Assembly (NCBI GenBank): GCA_964463485.1
Contig: CAYXDO010000075.1
Coordinates: 1 to 50,431 of the forward strand
Source: CAYXDO01 sp964463485
GTDB taxonomy: Bacteria; Myxococcota; Kuafuiibacteriia; Kuafuiibacteriales; Kuafuiibacteriaceae
Reading direction: 5' to 3'
DNA length: 50,431 bases
Shown piece by piece: positions 1-7,920 of this stretch; within the stretch, counting starts at the first letter, position 1, and every line of letters starts with the position of its first letter. Under the pieces are notes generated by a model. The model ran no database searches. It worked only from the letters and a program-made list of their open reading frames with translations, and was not told the origin of the DNA. The translations under genes were made by a program, and so were the position numbers.

Positions 1-460
1 GCTTGAACTCGCGTCCAGCGTTGAGGAGTGGCCAGGCGACGAGTCCAGGCCAATCACGATATTCGGCCACCAACCTGGCGTCCGCGGGATTCAAGAGCGT
101 GTAGCGGATGCGGCCTGCGAACGCTTCGTCATCGAGGATCTCTTCGGCGGAGAATCGCCGCGGGAACACGGTGCCCGAGCGTCCTCGGAGCACGTTGATC
201 TCACGGGCGAGATTTCCGATGAAATACTCGAGGAACGCGGAGAGGTCGCCGCCTTGGTCCTGCAGGACCATATGCCAATGGTTCGAAAGACAAACAAAGG
301 CCGCAAGTCGGATCGACGGAAACCTACGCAGCGCACGCGCGAGGAAGAAGCCCACGATCTCGACGGCCTGAGGGTCTGGCTTCAAGAAGAAGCGGGACTC
401 CAAAGTCCTGGACGTCACGAACCAGAAATTTTCGGGGGTGTTCTGTCGGATCGGTCGCAT
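1..460 (-). CDS. IS200/REP-associated-type transposase, 3' end cut by window edge
   Basis: The first 153 codons of a minus-strand frame that leaves the window at position 1. Residues 61-63 read HWH, the metal-binding HUH pair of Y1/REP-associated transposases, preceded by an FVCLSN strand. Further on come GRSG (residues 93-96), a PRRF turn (100-103) and LLNPADARL (122-130), which matches the Y...NP..A.LV block of this family. Such enzymes nick and rejoin single-stranded DNA at hairpin ends through a tyrosine. In the helix where I expect the nucleophile I read an Ile (EIN, 88-90), and Tyr79 is the nearest candidate, so activity is uncertain. The start chosen is the ATG at 460-458; no strong ribosome site precedes it. 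The family is clear; whether the copy is intact cannot be seen from this fragment. Confidence 0.75.
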   Translation of the reverse strand, partial: MRPIRQNTPENFWFVTSRTLESRFFLKPDPQAVEIVGFFLARALRRFPSIRLAAFVCLSNHWHMVLQDQGGDLSAFLEYFIGNLAREINVLRGRSGTVFPRRFSAEEILDDEAFAGRIRYTLLNPADARLVAEYRDWPGLVAWPLLNAGREFK

Positions 461-503
461 GAGGTGTGCAAACACGAACGATCGCAGGAGCGCAATCGTT
501 TGG

Positions 504-572
504 GCTCCGAAAATCGTTCCGAATCCTTGGGCCCCAGTCTAGTGCGGGCATCGAGCTCCGAAATTCGTTCCG
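504..572. repeat. 18-bp imperfect direct repeat
   Basis: Two copies of an 18-base unit beginning GCTCCGAAA and ending CGTTCCG lie at 504-521 and 555-572, differing at one position. They are non-coding and sit upstream of the transposase start. The origin is unknown; REP-like ends or decayed duplication are possible. Confidence 0.45.
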
Positions 573-922
573 TTCGACGAAGCACGAAGCCCGATCGCGA
601 TCAGCCTCTCGTGTTTCGCACGGTTGCGCGAGCTTCGCGCGGAGCCGGTTTCGCACGAAGCTCGACGCTCACGCGGAGCCCTCACCGCGTGGAGGACGAT
701 TGCGCTCAGGCCTCCCTGAAAACGCCGAGCGCAGCTCCCCAGCGGATGGGCTCTCGTTAGGTCGGCTCCGTGCTCGAAGTCGTGATTCCGCGAAGAGCAG
801 ATGCGCCCCCGCCCGCCCGTGGTCGCCCGGCGTCCGTAACAGGTGAGTTGGTTCGTTATCGGAGTCCGGCGGATCTACGACTCTCCTTCTATCGACCGCC
901 CGCCGAGCGGCGGGGCCCGTCC

Positions 923-945
923 CAGGATCGTGCGCCGCGATCCTG
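923..945 (+). promoter_or_regulatory. Perfect 8-bp stem-loop upstream of the carboxylase operon
   Basis: CAGGATCG (923-930) and CGATCCTG (938-945) are perfect reverse complements around a 7-base loop. The hairpin lies 86 bases before the carboxylase start. There is no T-run after it, so it is not a typical intrinsic terminator. It could be an operator or an mRNA leader structure; function not shown. Confidence 0.35.
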
Positions 946-1031
946 CGATACGTGGGTCTCGGTCGACTGAATCGCCGTTCGGCGTGTTCACATGACAAGA
1001 TCCAAGGAACGGGTTAGAAGCGCGGGCGCGC

Positions 1032-2561
1032 ATGCCGAAAGCCCTTCCCTTCAAAAAAATCCTGATCGCCAACCGAGGTGAGATCGCTGTTCGCGTCATG
1101 CGCACTTGCCGCGAGCTTGGGATTAAGTCCGTCGCCGTGTACTCGGAGCCCGATCGATCGGCCTTGCATACCCTGTACGCCACAGAGGCCATTCCGATCG
1201 GCCCCGCGCCCTCCCGCGAGAGCTACTTGCGGATCGACCGGATCATCGACGCGGCGAAGAAATCTGGCGCGCAGGCGATCCATCCCGGGTACGGGTTTCT
1301 GTCGGAGAATGCGTCCTTCGCGCGCGCCTGCAAGGACGCCGGGATCGTCTTCATCGGGCCGTCTCCCGAAGCCATCGTCGCAATGGGCGAAAAGACGCTC
1401 GCGCGACGCACCGTGAAAGCCGCCGGCGTGCCGGTCGTCCCTGGCACCGAAGCGCCCGTCGCCGACTTCGAAGAAGCTCGCCGGGCCGCAGAGGTCGTCG
1501 GCTTCCCAATCATGATGAAGGCCGCCGCCGGGGGCGGCGGAAAGGGCATGAGGTTGGTGACCAAGCCGGAGGACCTCCGGTCCGCCTATGAAACCGCCCA
1601 GCGCGAGGCCTTGAACGCGTTTGGCGACGGCTCGGTCTACCTCGAGCGCTTCATCGAGAACCCACACCACATCGAGATTCAAGTCTTTGGCGACAACCAT
1701 GGCCGTATCGTCCACTTGAACGAACGTGAGTGTTCCATCCAGCGCAGAAATCAGAAAGTCGTCGAGGAAGCCCCCTCACCCCTCATGACGCCGGAGCTTC
1801 GCGAGCGCATGGGAGACGTCGCTGTCAAAGCTGCGGCCGCCGTAAGTTACAGCGGCGCCGGCACCATCGAGTTTCTCGTCGACTCGAAGCGTAATTTCTA
1901 CTTCCTCGAAATGAACACGCGCCTCCAAGTCGAGCACCCGGTCACCGAGCTCACGACCGGGTATGACTTGGTCCGGGAACAGATCCTCGTGGCCGGAGGG
2001 GACGAACTCTCGTTTCACGCCCCCGTCGCTCCGCGTGGACACGCGATCGAAGCGCGAATTTACGCCGAAGACCCCGCGCGCGGATTCATGCCGTCTCCCG
2101 GCGTGCTCTCCCATCTCCGCCAGCCCGGCGGCTTCGGAGTTCGCATCGACGCCGGCGTCTACGCAGGCGTCGAGATCTCGCCGCACTACGACCCACTCAT
2201 CGCAAAACTCTCTGTTTGGGGCCAAGATCGGGAGGCCGCGATCGGTCGGCTCGACCGCGCGCTGTCCGAGTACGTCGTCAACGGCGTGACCACGAACGTG
2301 ACCTTCCTGCGCCGCATCGCGCGGCACCCCGCGTTCATCTCGGGAGAGACCGACACGGGCTTCATCGCGCGACACGTGAGCGAACAGCCCGAACCCTCCG
2401 AGGAGGCGGTCGAGGTCTCGACGATCGCCGCGGCGATCCGCCAGTTCGAATACGAGCGCGAGCTCGCGGATCGCATGGTTACCGGCCTCGATCCGAATCA
2501 ACGGCCCTCCACTTGGAGAATCCTCGGCCGGCGCGATCAACTCCTTCGCCGAATGATGTGA
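1032..2561 (+). CDS. accC: Biotin carboxylase subunit of an acetyl/acyl-CoA carboxylase
   Basis: This 509-residue protein is the ATP-dependent enzyme that carboxylates biotin on its carrier protein. The N-terminus has the KILIANRGEIAVRV signature, then HPGYGFLSEN, the ATP-grasp glycine loop (KAAAGGGGKGMR, about 168-179), a HIEIQVFGD strand and the EMNTRLQVEHPVTE active-site segment. It is a little longer than stand-alone AccC (about 450), with an acidic helical tail. The ATG at 1032 is supported by the conserved start of the family. The biotin carrier gene follows 7 bases later. No carboxyltransferase gene is in the window, so whether the CoA substrate is acetyl, propionyl or methylcrotonyl cannot be decided. 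Confidence 0.93.
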   Translation: MPKALPFKKILIANRGEIAVRVMRTCRELGIKSVAVYSEPDRSALHTLYATEAIPIGPAPSRESYLRIDRIIDAAKKSGAQAIHPGYGFLSENASFARACKDAGIVFIGPSPEAIVAMGEKTLARRTVKAAGVPVVPGTEAPVADFEEARRAAEVVGFPIMMKAAAGGGGKGMRLVTKPEDLRSAYETAQREALNAFGDGSVYLERFIENPHHIEIQVFGDNHGRIVHLNERECSIQRRNQKVVEEAPSPLMTPELRERMGDVAVKAAAAVSYSGAGTIEFLVDSKRNFYFLEMNTRLQVEHPVTELTTGYDLVREQILVAGGDELSFHAPVAPRGHAIEARIYAEDPARGFMPSPGVLSHLRQPGGFGVRIDAGVYAGVEISPHYDPLIAKLSVWGQDREAAIGRLDRALSEYVVNGVTTNVTFLRRIARHPAFISGETDTGFIARHVSEQPEPSEEAVEVSTIAAAIRQFEYERELADRMVTGLDPNQRPSTWRILGRRDQLLRRMM

Positions 2562-2568
2562 GCAACTC

Positions 2569-3168
2569 ATGACGAAGAACATGACCAAGAATCGCTACGT
2601 CGCCACCCGTGGCGAAAAATCTCTCGACGTCGGCGTCACCGCCCTCGGTGGCAGCCGATATCTCGTGGAGCTCGCCGGAGAGACTCACGAGGTCGATGCA
2701 CGACGGTTCTCCGGCGGCAACTGGAGCGTCATCATCGATCGTCAGAGCTACGACGTGGAGCTCGAGGTTGCCGGCGACCAGGAGAGCGCCGGTCACTACA
2801 ACACGCTCGTGCGTGGCCAGGTTGTCGCACTCACGGTGCAAGACGAGCGACGCCGCCGAATGAGCCTGACCTCGAGCCGACTCAACCAGACCGCTCCGCC
2901 GATCGTGACCGCTCCCATGGCTGGCAAGATCGTGAAGATCCTGGCGGCTCCCGGCCAGGCCGTCGAAGGGGGCACCGCCGTCATCATCATGGAAGCCATG
3001 AAAATGGAAAACGAGCTTCGAGTCCCCGCTGCCGGTGTCGTCGCCGAGGTTTTGGTCAAAGAAGGCCAAGCGGTCGAAGCCGGCGCCAGCCTGATCGTCT
3101 TCCGCGCCAAAACGACCGAAGCCGCTGTGAATCAGTCGGGCACCGTCGGCGTCCTACCCGGCGCATGA
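2569..3168 (+). CDS. Biotin carboxyl carrier protein of the acyl-CoA carboxylase
   Basis: This 199-residue protein has a C-terminal biotinyl domain (about 110-180) with the EAMKMEN motif; Lys145 is the expected biotinylation site. A beta-rich N-terminal part (about 10-95) is like the linker domain of acyl-CoA carboxylase carriers and is too long for a bare biotinyl domain. It receives CO2 from the adjacent biotin carboxylase and passes it to a carboxyltransferase encoded elsewhere. It starts 7 bases after the upstream stop, so the two are almost certainly one transcript. A second ATG four codons in (2581) is an alternative start. Confidence 0.9.
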   Translation: MTKNMTKNRYVATRGEKSLDVGVTALGGSRYLVELAGETHEVDARRFSGGNWSVIIDRQSYDVELEVAGDQESAGHYNTLVRGQVVALTVQDERRRRMSLTSSRLNQTAPPIVTAPMAGKIVKILAAPGQAVEGGTAVIIMEAMKMENELRVPAAGVVAEVLVKEGQAVEAGASLIVFRAKTTEAAVNQSGTVGVLPGA

Positions 3169-3197
3169 CCAACTCAGACCTTTGGAAAGGAAAAGAC

Positions 3198-3653
3198 ATG
3201 AACGTATTCAAGCTCAGCACCGTCCTCGCGGGAGCTGCCATGGCCTTCACCCTCTCTTCGACCGCACACGCGGATGAAGAGCTCAAGAACCTCAAAGTCA
3301 TCCAAGTCGAGAACGAGAAGGCCCTCGACAAGATCATGCAGGGGATGTCGAAGGGCCTCGGTGTGAAGTGCGTCGCCTGCCACGTGAAGGGCAAGTGGGA
3401 CAAAGACGATGTCGCGGCCAAAGACGACGGCCGCAAGTTCTTCGAGGCCACCGTCGGTGTAGCTGATCAAGCCAAGCGGGACGCTGCGCTCGCCGCCCTC
3501 CTTCCCGTCCTCAAGCTCCAAAAAGCCAAGAACGCGGCCGGCATTTGGGCCGCTGTCGACAAGCTCAAGAGGAAGGCCGCTGACCCGGCCGCCCCGGCCC
3601 CAACGCCGCCCCCCGCGGCTCCCGCGGCCCCGGCTCCCGTTCCTGGCAAGTGA
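3198..3653 (+). CDS. Small periplasmic c-type cytochrome
   Basis: 151 residues with a clear Sec signal peptide (Lys at 5, hydrophobic core about 7-20, likely cleavage after AHA near residue 25). A single haem-binding CVACH motif lies at 58-62. The body is Lys/Asp-rich and helical, and the last 20 or so residues are an Ala/Pro tail. It most likely carries electrons in the periplasm. The frame is open from 3165, but the ATG at 3198 is preferred: it follows a GGAAAGG ribosome site and gives the signal peptide a proper start. It lies 29 bases after the carrier gene and may share its transcript, though no functional link is obvious. Confidence 0.85.
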   Translation: MNVFKLSTVLAGAAMAFTLSSTAHADEELKNLKVIQVENEKALDKIMQGMSKGLGVKCVACHVKGKWDKDDVAAKDDGRKFFEATVGVADQAKRDAALAALLPVLKLQKAKNAAGIWAAVDKLKRKAADPAAPAPTPPPAAPAAPAPVPGK

Positions 3654-3672
3654 GATGGGTTCTGGGCGTCTC

Positions 3673-4869
3673 CTAAGTTTGCCGGTCCTTGATCGAAGCC
3701 AGCGCCAGCGCTCTCATTCGCTCGAGCGCCTTCTCCGTCCGCTCTACCCATCCGTTGTCTTCCCCTACTCTCCCAGCCATCTGCAGTGACTGTTCGTAAA
3801 TCTGGATGGCTTTGGATACCAGCACACCCAGCTTCGAAGTGAGCTCGTCCCGGTAGAACGCGACCACCTCCTCACCGAGGCCCGGCGGGGGCGGCACCGA
3901 CATCATCTCGTCATAGAGTCGCTCGTAGAGCGATCCGATTCGATACCCGGCCGCGGTGGCCCAGCCGGCGTGCCCGGCTCTGATGGCTCGGATGAGGTTG
4001 TTCTGGGCTCGGAGGAGTTGCTCACACTTCTCCTCGAGCTTCTTGGCCAGCTCGTCCCTCCACGCTTCGGGTTCGGTCGCCGCGGCGACCAGCGCGAGCT
4101 CTTCGAACTGCCGCGCGTAGATCTCACCCAGGTGAAATCGTGCCTGCCCAACCCAGTAGGACGCTGGGAGATACTCGTCTTTGGGTCGCTTTTCATAAAA
4201 CGTAATCGCTCCGAGAAACTCTTTCTCGGCCGTGGCCAGGTCGCTCAGGTTGAACGCCGCGATCCCCGAACCCACTCGCGCCTCGAGCTCGTCCATCGCC
4301 GTCAGATCGGTCCGCTGCCGGATCGCCCAGAAAGTATCGGCCACATCCTGCCACCTCTGGAGCTTCCCCAGCGAAAGAGTCATTCGATACTGCGCGTCTC
4401 GCACGTTCGACGCGCTCGGGTGTTGCTCCACCAGCCGCTTGAAGGCATCGAGAGCCTTCTCCGCTTCGACGAGGTTTTCGTAGCAAAGCCCGATGTTGTA
4501 AAGAGCGCTCGGCACGAGGTCCGAGTCCGGAAAGGTCGCCTCGAGTCGAGTATAGACCGCGATCGCGACGTCGAAGGACTTTGCGTCGAAGAACTCGTTC
4601 CCCTTGGCCAGCAAGTCCGACGCGTCGTAAGCCTCTAGCCCAGTCAGAGGGTCGGGCTTGAGTTGGATGGCCATCGGTTCAATTTGGATCACACGCTGCT
4701 CCGGCGCGGTGGGCAAGGACGACTGCGTCGTCGCGCAGGCAGCGAGCATCAGGACTCCCGGAGCCCAGATCCGCCAAGCCTCTCCCCTGGCTTCGGGTCG
4801 AAGACGTCGCGGGGTGCTCCGGTCAAGACATCGGAAGGTCTCCACAGCCGTATGGTACTCGACGCGCAC
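3673..4869 (-). CDS. TPR-repeat lipoprotein
   Basis: About 398 residues from the GTG at 4869, which follows a GGCAGGG-like ribosome site; the same frame is open to 5043. A basic leader and a short hydrophobic run end in the lipobox LAAC, with Cys45 the predicted lipidated residue. The body has tetratricopeptide-type repeats (for example LLAKGNEFFDAKSFDVAIAV and SALYNIGLCYENLVEAEKAL), as in BamD/YbgF-like outer-membrane assembly proteins. It converges on the cytochrome gene with a 19-base gap and diverges from the cytochrome c'-like lipoprotein. The partner and the exact start are uncertain. Confidence 0.72.
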   Translation of the reverse strand: MRVEYHTAVETFRCLDRSTPRRLRPEARGEAWRIWAPGVLMLAACATTQSSLPTAPEQRVIQIEPMAIQLKPDPLTGLEAYDASDLLAKGNEFFDAKSFDVAIAVYTRLEATFPDSDLVPSALYNIGLCYENLVEAEKALDAFKRLVEQHPSASNVRDAQYRMTLSLGKLQRWQDVADTFWAIRQRTDLTAMDELEARVGSGIAAFNLSDLATAEKEFLGAITFYEKRPKDEYLPASYWVGQARFHLGEIYARQFEELALVAAATEPEAWRDELAKKLEEKCEQLLRAQNNLIRAIRAGHAGWATAAGYRIGSLYERLYDEMMSVPPPPGLGEEVVAFYRDELTSKLGVLVSKAIQIYEQSLQMAGRVGEDNGWVERTEKALERMRALALASIKDRQT

Positions 4870-5019
4870 CTGCCCTGCCTCTCGGTCGGTTGGTGCGCGC
4901 AAGCGATTCGCCCCTTGCGCAGCCGACTTTCGACCGCGGGAGACTCGGTGAGCCTGGTGAGTGGGCACGATTGTTGCCAAAATCATGGTGGCGGCTCCAG
5001 CCGCAATCGGAGGAACGCC

Positions 5020-5502
5020 TTGAGGATTCATTCGCCTTCCCACCCGTGCGGAGCACCGATCTTCGTCCGAGCTCTCGCCTTCGGTCTCCTCGCGAGCTGC
5101 GCCACCCCCACGAACGGCCGCCCAGAAAAGGGACTCGCCTCACCTCGCCACCTCACCGAGTCGGAGCGCTCCGCCTTGGCCGACGAAATGCGCGGGCACG
5201 GAGACGCGATGACCGATCTGGTCTGGGCCGTGCTCTACTTGGAGCACTCCCAAGTTGGTCGGATCGCAAGCGAGATCGCCGAGCCCCACCTCGGACGCAC
5301 ACGAGAGCAAGATGACCCCCTGCGCACGATGTTCCCCGAGACCTATTTCGAGCTCGAACGAGAGCTCCTTGCTCGCGCCCGCGAGCTCGCCGACACCGCC
5401 TCCACCAAGGACGCCAACGCCATCGCCTCCGCCTACGGCCGCTTGGCTGAGACCTGCGTGAGGTGCCACGCGGTGTACCTCGACGACAGAGACACCAAAT
5501 GA
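5020..5502 (+). CDS. Cytochrome c'-like lipoprotein
   Basis: 160 residues from a TTG start at 5020, chosen because CGGAGG stands 6 bases before it and because it puts a lipoprotein signal at the N-terminus (lipobox LASC, Cys27). The protein is mostly helical, with one haem motif (CVRCH) close to the C-terminus. That placement is typical of the four-helix cytochrome c'/c556 group rather than class I cytochromes. It should be membrane-anchored on the periplasmic side. Its stop overlaps the ATG of the next gene by 4 bases (ATGA), so it is translationally coupled to the isoaspartyl methyltransferase. Confidence 0.75.
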   Translation: MRIHSPSHPCGAPIFVRALAFGLLASCATPTNGRPEKGLASPRHLTESERSALADEMRGHGDAMTDLVWAVLYLEHSQVGRIASEIAEPHLGRTREQDDPLRTMFPETYFELERELLARARELADTASTKDANAIASAYGRLAETCVRCHAVYLDDRDTK

Positions 5503-6152
5503 GCTCCGCCCGCCGCTCGATGCTCGATGCGATCCGCCGCGACGTCGAGCGCAACGTCGAGTGGGGAGGCAAGCCGGAGCTCGACCCGCGCGTGATGGAA
5601 GCCATCGCCCGGGTCCCCAGAGAACGCTTCGTTCCAGACGATCTGCGGGACTTGGCCTACGAGAACGAAGCCCTCCCGATCGGACGCGATCAAACGATCT
5701 CTCAGCCTTACATCGTCGCCGTCATGACCGACGCGCTAGCGCTCGATCCCGATCACCGCGTGCTCGAAGTGGGTACGGGCTCCGGATACCAGACCGCCAT
5801 CCTCGCCGAGCTTGCCGCCGCGGTTTACACGATCGAACGAATTCGCGAGCTCAGCCAGGACGCCGTCGAGCGGCTCCATACGCTCGGCTACCGCAACGTG
5901 TTCGCCGCCACCGGAGACGGATCTCTCGGGTGGCCCGAGCAGGCTCCGTTCGACGCAATCATCGTGACCGCCGCCGCGTCCCGCATCCCCTTGGCGCTCT
6001 TGGAACAGCTCGCCACGCCCGGACGGATGGTCGTTCCCGTCGGTCGGATTCGAGAGTTGCAGACTCTCCACGTGATCGCCAAAGACGAATACGGAGAGAT
6101 CTCCGATCGAACGATACTCCCCGTTACCTTCGTGCCCCTCATCGAAGGTTGA
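5499..6152 (+). CDS. pcm: Protein-L-isoaspartate O-methyltransferase
   Basis: 217 residues. It repairs isomerised Asp/Asn residues by methylating L-isoaspartate with S-adenosylmethionine. The sequence has the family pattern VPRERFVPDDLRDLAYEN near the N-terminus, the PIGRDQTISQPYIVA segment, the SAM-binding VLEVGTGSGYQTAILAEL and a final GRMVVPVG. The ATG at 5499 is chosen over an earlier in-frame ATG (5463) because it gives the usual length and forms an ATGA overlap with the cytochrome gene. The downstream neighbour is convergent. Confidence 0.94.
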   Translation: MSSARRSMLDAIRRDVERNVEWGGKPELDPRVMEAIARVPRERFVPDDLRDLAYENEALPIGRDQTISQPYIVAVMTDALALDPDHRVLEVGTGSGYQTAILAELAAAVYTIERIRELSQDAVERLHTLGYRNVFAATGDGSLGWPEQAPFDAIIVTAAASRIPLALLEQLATPGRMVVPVGRIRELQTLHVIAKDEYGEISDRTILPVTFVPLIEG

Positions 6153-6194
6153 CGACGTAGCGCTGCAACGAGCTCCGTCGACAGGGGTCCGCGG

Positions 6195-6764
6195 CTACTC
6201 GACTCGCTCCGGCGCCACCTCGAAGATCTGCGAGGGCACGGCATTTGTTCGCAAGAGCAAGCACCGCGTCGACGTCTCGTTGGCCGTCACGTACAGCGCT
6301 CGAACCTCTCCGCGACTTGCCTTCGGGCCAGACCGAACCCATGACGCGGCCCGAGTCAGACTCGACTCTTCGATCAACCTCGCCAACTCTGGACCAAGGT
6401 CACCCACGGGCATCGCTGACGGGGGAATCGGGTGGCCGGTCATCGAGCTCCGCATGAACGATCCAAGAGTCGCAAGCCCCATCACCAACACGGACGGCTG
6501 CTTGACGTGGGGCTCCACGACCCTCACCTCGAGCACGGGCAGCGCGTCCAGCTCCGACGTCCTCACCGGGATCGCTTCCAGGTGGGGCACGGGTATCATG
6601 TAGAAGCGAGTGCCCACGCCGCGCCGTTCGAAGTCCGCGTCCAAAAAACCATCCACACCGTCGATCCGCACCGTCTCGCCCGTCGGGACCCGCCCGAGCA
6701 TCACCGTCGCAAAGAAATCCGCGCTCGACGTCCCTGAAAAACAATACAGCTCGACCTCGATCAC
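6195..6764 (-). CDS. Hypothetical protein, unrecognised family
   Basis: 189 residues from a GTG at 6764. I do not recognise the family. The N-terminal half is beta-rich (VELYCFSG, ETVRIDGVDGFL, RFYMIPVPHLEAIPV, LEVRVVEP), followed by a helix-prone central part and a C-terminal strand pair ending ALYVTANETSTRCLLLRTN. No signal peptide, membrane span or catalytic motif stands out. Its codon use has the strong G/C third-position bias of real genes here. It converges on pcm with a 42-base gap and diverges from the CBS gene with 74 bases between them. Confidence 0.6.
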   Translation of the reverse strand: MIEVELYCFSGTSSADFFATVMLGRVPTGETVRIDGVDGFLDADFERRGVGTRFYMIPVPHLEAIPVRTSELDALPVLEVRVVEPHVKQPSVLVMGLATLGSFMRSSMTGHPIPPSAMPVGDLGPELARLIEESSLTRAASWVRSGPKASRGEVRALYVTANETSTRCLLLRTNAVPSQIFEVAPERVE

Positions 6765-6838
6765 GATCGAACAAGACCACTCATGACACGTCGGCGCAAT
6801 GCTTGGCAGACGCCCCGCATTAGTGCGATCGAAGTCTC

Positions 6839-7261
6839 ATGCCGCGACCTACGGTTTTGGTCTCCGACCTCATGACCAGCCCGGTCATCACCATTCGCAA
6901 GAGCGAAAACCTGACGAACGCGGCCGACGAGATGAGGCTCGCCGACGTCAGACACCTCGCGGTCGTAGACGCAAAAGGGCGCGTCGTGGGGATGCTTTCG
7001 AATCGCGACCTCGACCGTGCGCGCGGCCGGCCCGACGCGACGACCGCCCAAGTGGCCGACGTGATGACCGACGAGGTCCTCACCGTGAAGCCCGAGAGCC
7101 ATGCCTGTGAGGCCAGCGCCATCCTGCTCGACCACAAGATCGGCGCGCTCCCCGTGGTCGACGACGCCGGGCTCCCCGTTGGTATCATCAGCGAGACCGA
7201 TTTTCTTCGCGTCGCCCACGTCTCCCTCGGCGGAGATCGCCTCTCCGACGACGATGACTGA
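6839..7261 (+). CDS. Tandem CBS-domain protein
   Basis: 140 residues made of two CBS domains: about 7-62 (VSDLMTSPVITI ... HLAVVDAKGRVVGMLSNRDL) and 73-130 (VADVMTDEVLTV ... ALPVVDDAGLPVGIISETDF). Such pairs fold as a Bateman module that binds adenosine nucleotides and usually regulates a partner. There is no attached catalytic domain and the tail is a short Asp-rich run. No strong ribosome site precedes the ATG at 6839. The target cannot be deduced from the neighbours. Confidence 0.88.
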   Translation: MPRPTVLVSDLMTSPVITIRKSENLTNAADEMRLADVRHLAVVDAKGRVVGMLSNRDLDRARGRPDATTAQVADVMTDEVLTVKPESHACEASAILLDHKIGALPVVDDAGLPVGIISETDFLRVAHVSLGGDRLSDDDD

Positions 7262-7360
7262 GTACGAGGCGCACCAACCCGCCTCCACCCGACCCACCTC
7301 GATGTCGGCAGACGACTTCAGGCCGGAGGTTGCAGCTCGACTCGGGAGCCGACCTACGTC

Positions 7361-7909
7361 GTGAGCCCTCGAATTCGCCTGGCCCTCGTCGGCCTCGTCC
7401 TGGTCACGCTGGGCTTGATCGCTTGGAGGAGCGGGCTGACGGCCATGAGTCTCCGCGAGCTTCGCCTCACCATCGAAGGGCTAGGACCCTTGGCGCTCTT
7501 GGCGTTCGTCGGCTTGTTTCCCATCCTGGTGCTCCTCGGCTTCCCTGGCATGGCCCTCGTCGTGGCCGGATCGCTCGTCTTCGGCGAGCTCGTGGGCTTT
7601 CTCGCTTCCTACGTCGCCGGCCTCCTTGCCGTGACCCTGGCCTTCGGGATCGCTCGCGGCATTGGAGGTCAGGCCCTCGCCGAGATCGAACGCCCGCTGG
7701 TTCGAAGAGCGCTGGCCTCCCTCGACCGGCGACCGATCGGGACCATCGTGCTGCTGCGATCGGTGTTCTGGTTCGCGCCGCCTCTCTCGTTCGCCTTCGC
7801 GCTGTCGTCGCTCACCTTCAAGGACTACTTGGCCGGTTCAATCCTCGGAATGTTCGTCCCCGTGCTCGTGGGTACGCTGTTGGCCAAAGTCATCGCGGCG
7901 CTCGTCTGA
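7361..7909 (+). CDS. VTT-domain (TVP38/TMEM64, DedA-like) membrane protein
   Basis: 182 residues from a GTG at 7361. The protein has four to five hydrophobic segments: an N-terminal span (about 8-22), two in the 45-95 region, and two towards the C-terminus. The middle part, FPILVLLGFPGMALVVAGSL followed by FGELVGFLASYVAGLLAV, is the characteristic F...G....AG..FG...G......G..LG pattern of the VTT/SNARE-associated family. The GIARGIGG loop and a late SVFWFAPP segment agree. Members are thought to act in lipid scrambling or envelope homeostasis. It is 100 bases after the CBS gene and convergent with the kinase. Confidence 0.8.
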   Translation: MSPRIRLALVGLVLVTLGLIAWRSGLTAMSLRELRLTIEGLGPLALLAFVGLFPILVLLGFPGMALVVAGSLVFGELVGFLASYVAGLLAVTLAFGIARGIGGQALAEIERPLVRRALASLDRRPIGTIVLLRSVFWFAPPLSFAFALSSLTFKDYLAGSILGMFVPVLVGTLLAKVIAALV

Positions 7910-7920
7910 GTACGCGCAAC

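Larger units (their letters stand above)
461..1031. other. Intergenic stretch without a convincing gene
   Basis: 571 bases between the divergent transposase and biotin carboxylase starts. The open frames here give Arg/Ser-rich translations with no domain-like pattern, as expected of chance frames in GC-rich DNA. It holds an imperfect direct repeat (504-521 and 555-572), a small inverted repeat (CACGCGG at 670-676, CCGCGTG at 685-691) and a stronger 8-bp stem-loop at 923-945. The repeats lie just upstream of a REP-associated-type transposase, so part of this stretch could be its mobile-element end, but I could not define boundaries. Confidence 0.5.

Noticed and set aside
4663..5019. Longer version of the cytochrome c'-like gene starting at 4663
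   Set aside because: The extension has no domain pattern and overlaps the divergent TPR gene; the TTG at 5020 has a good ribosome site and gives a lipoprotein signal.
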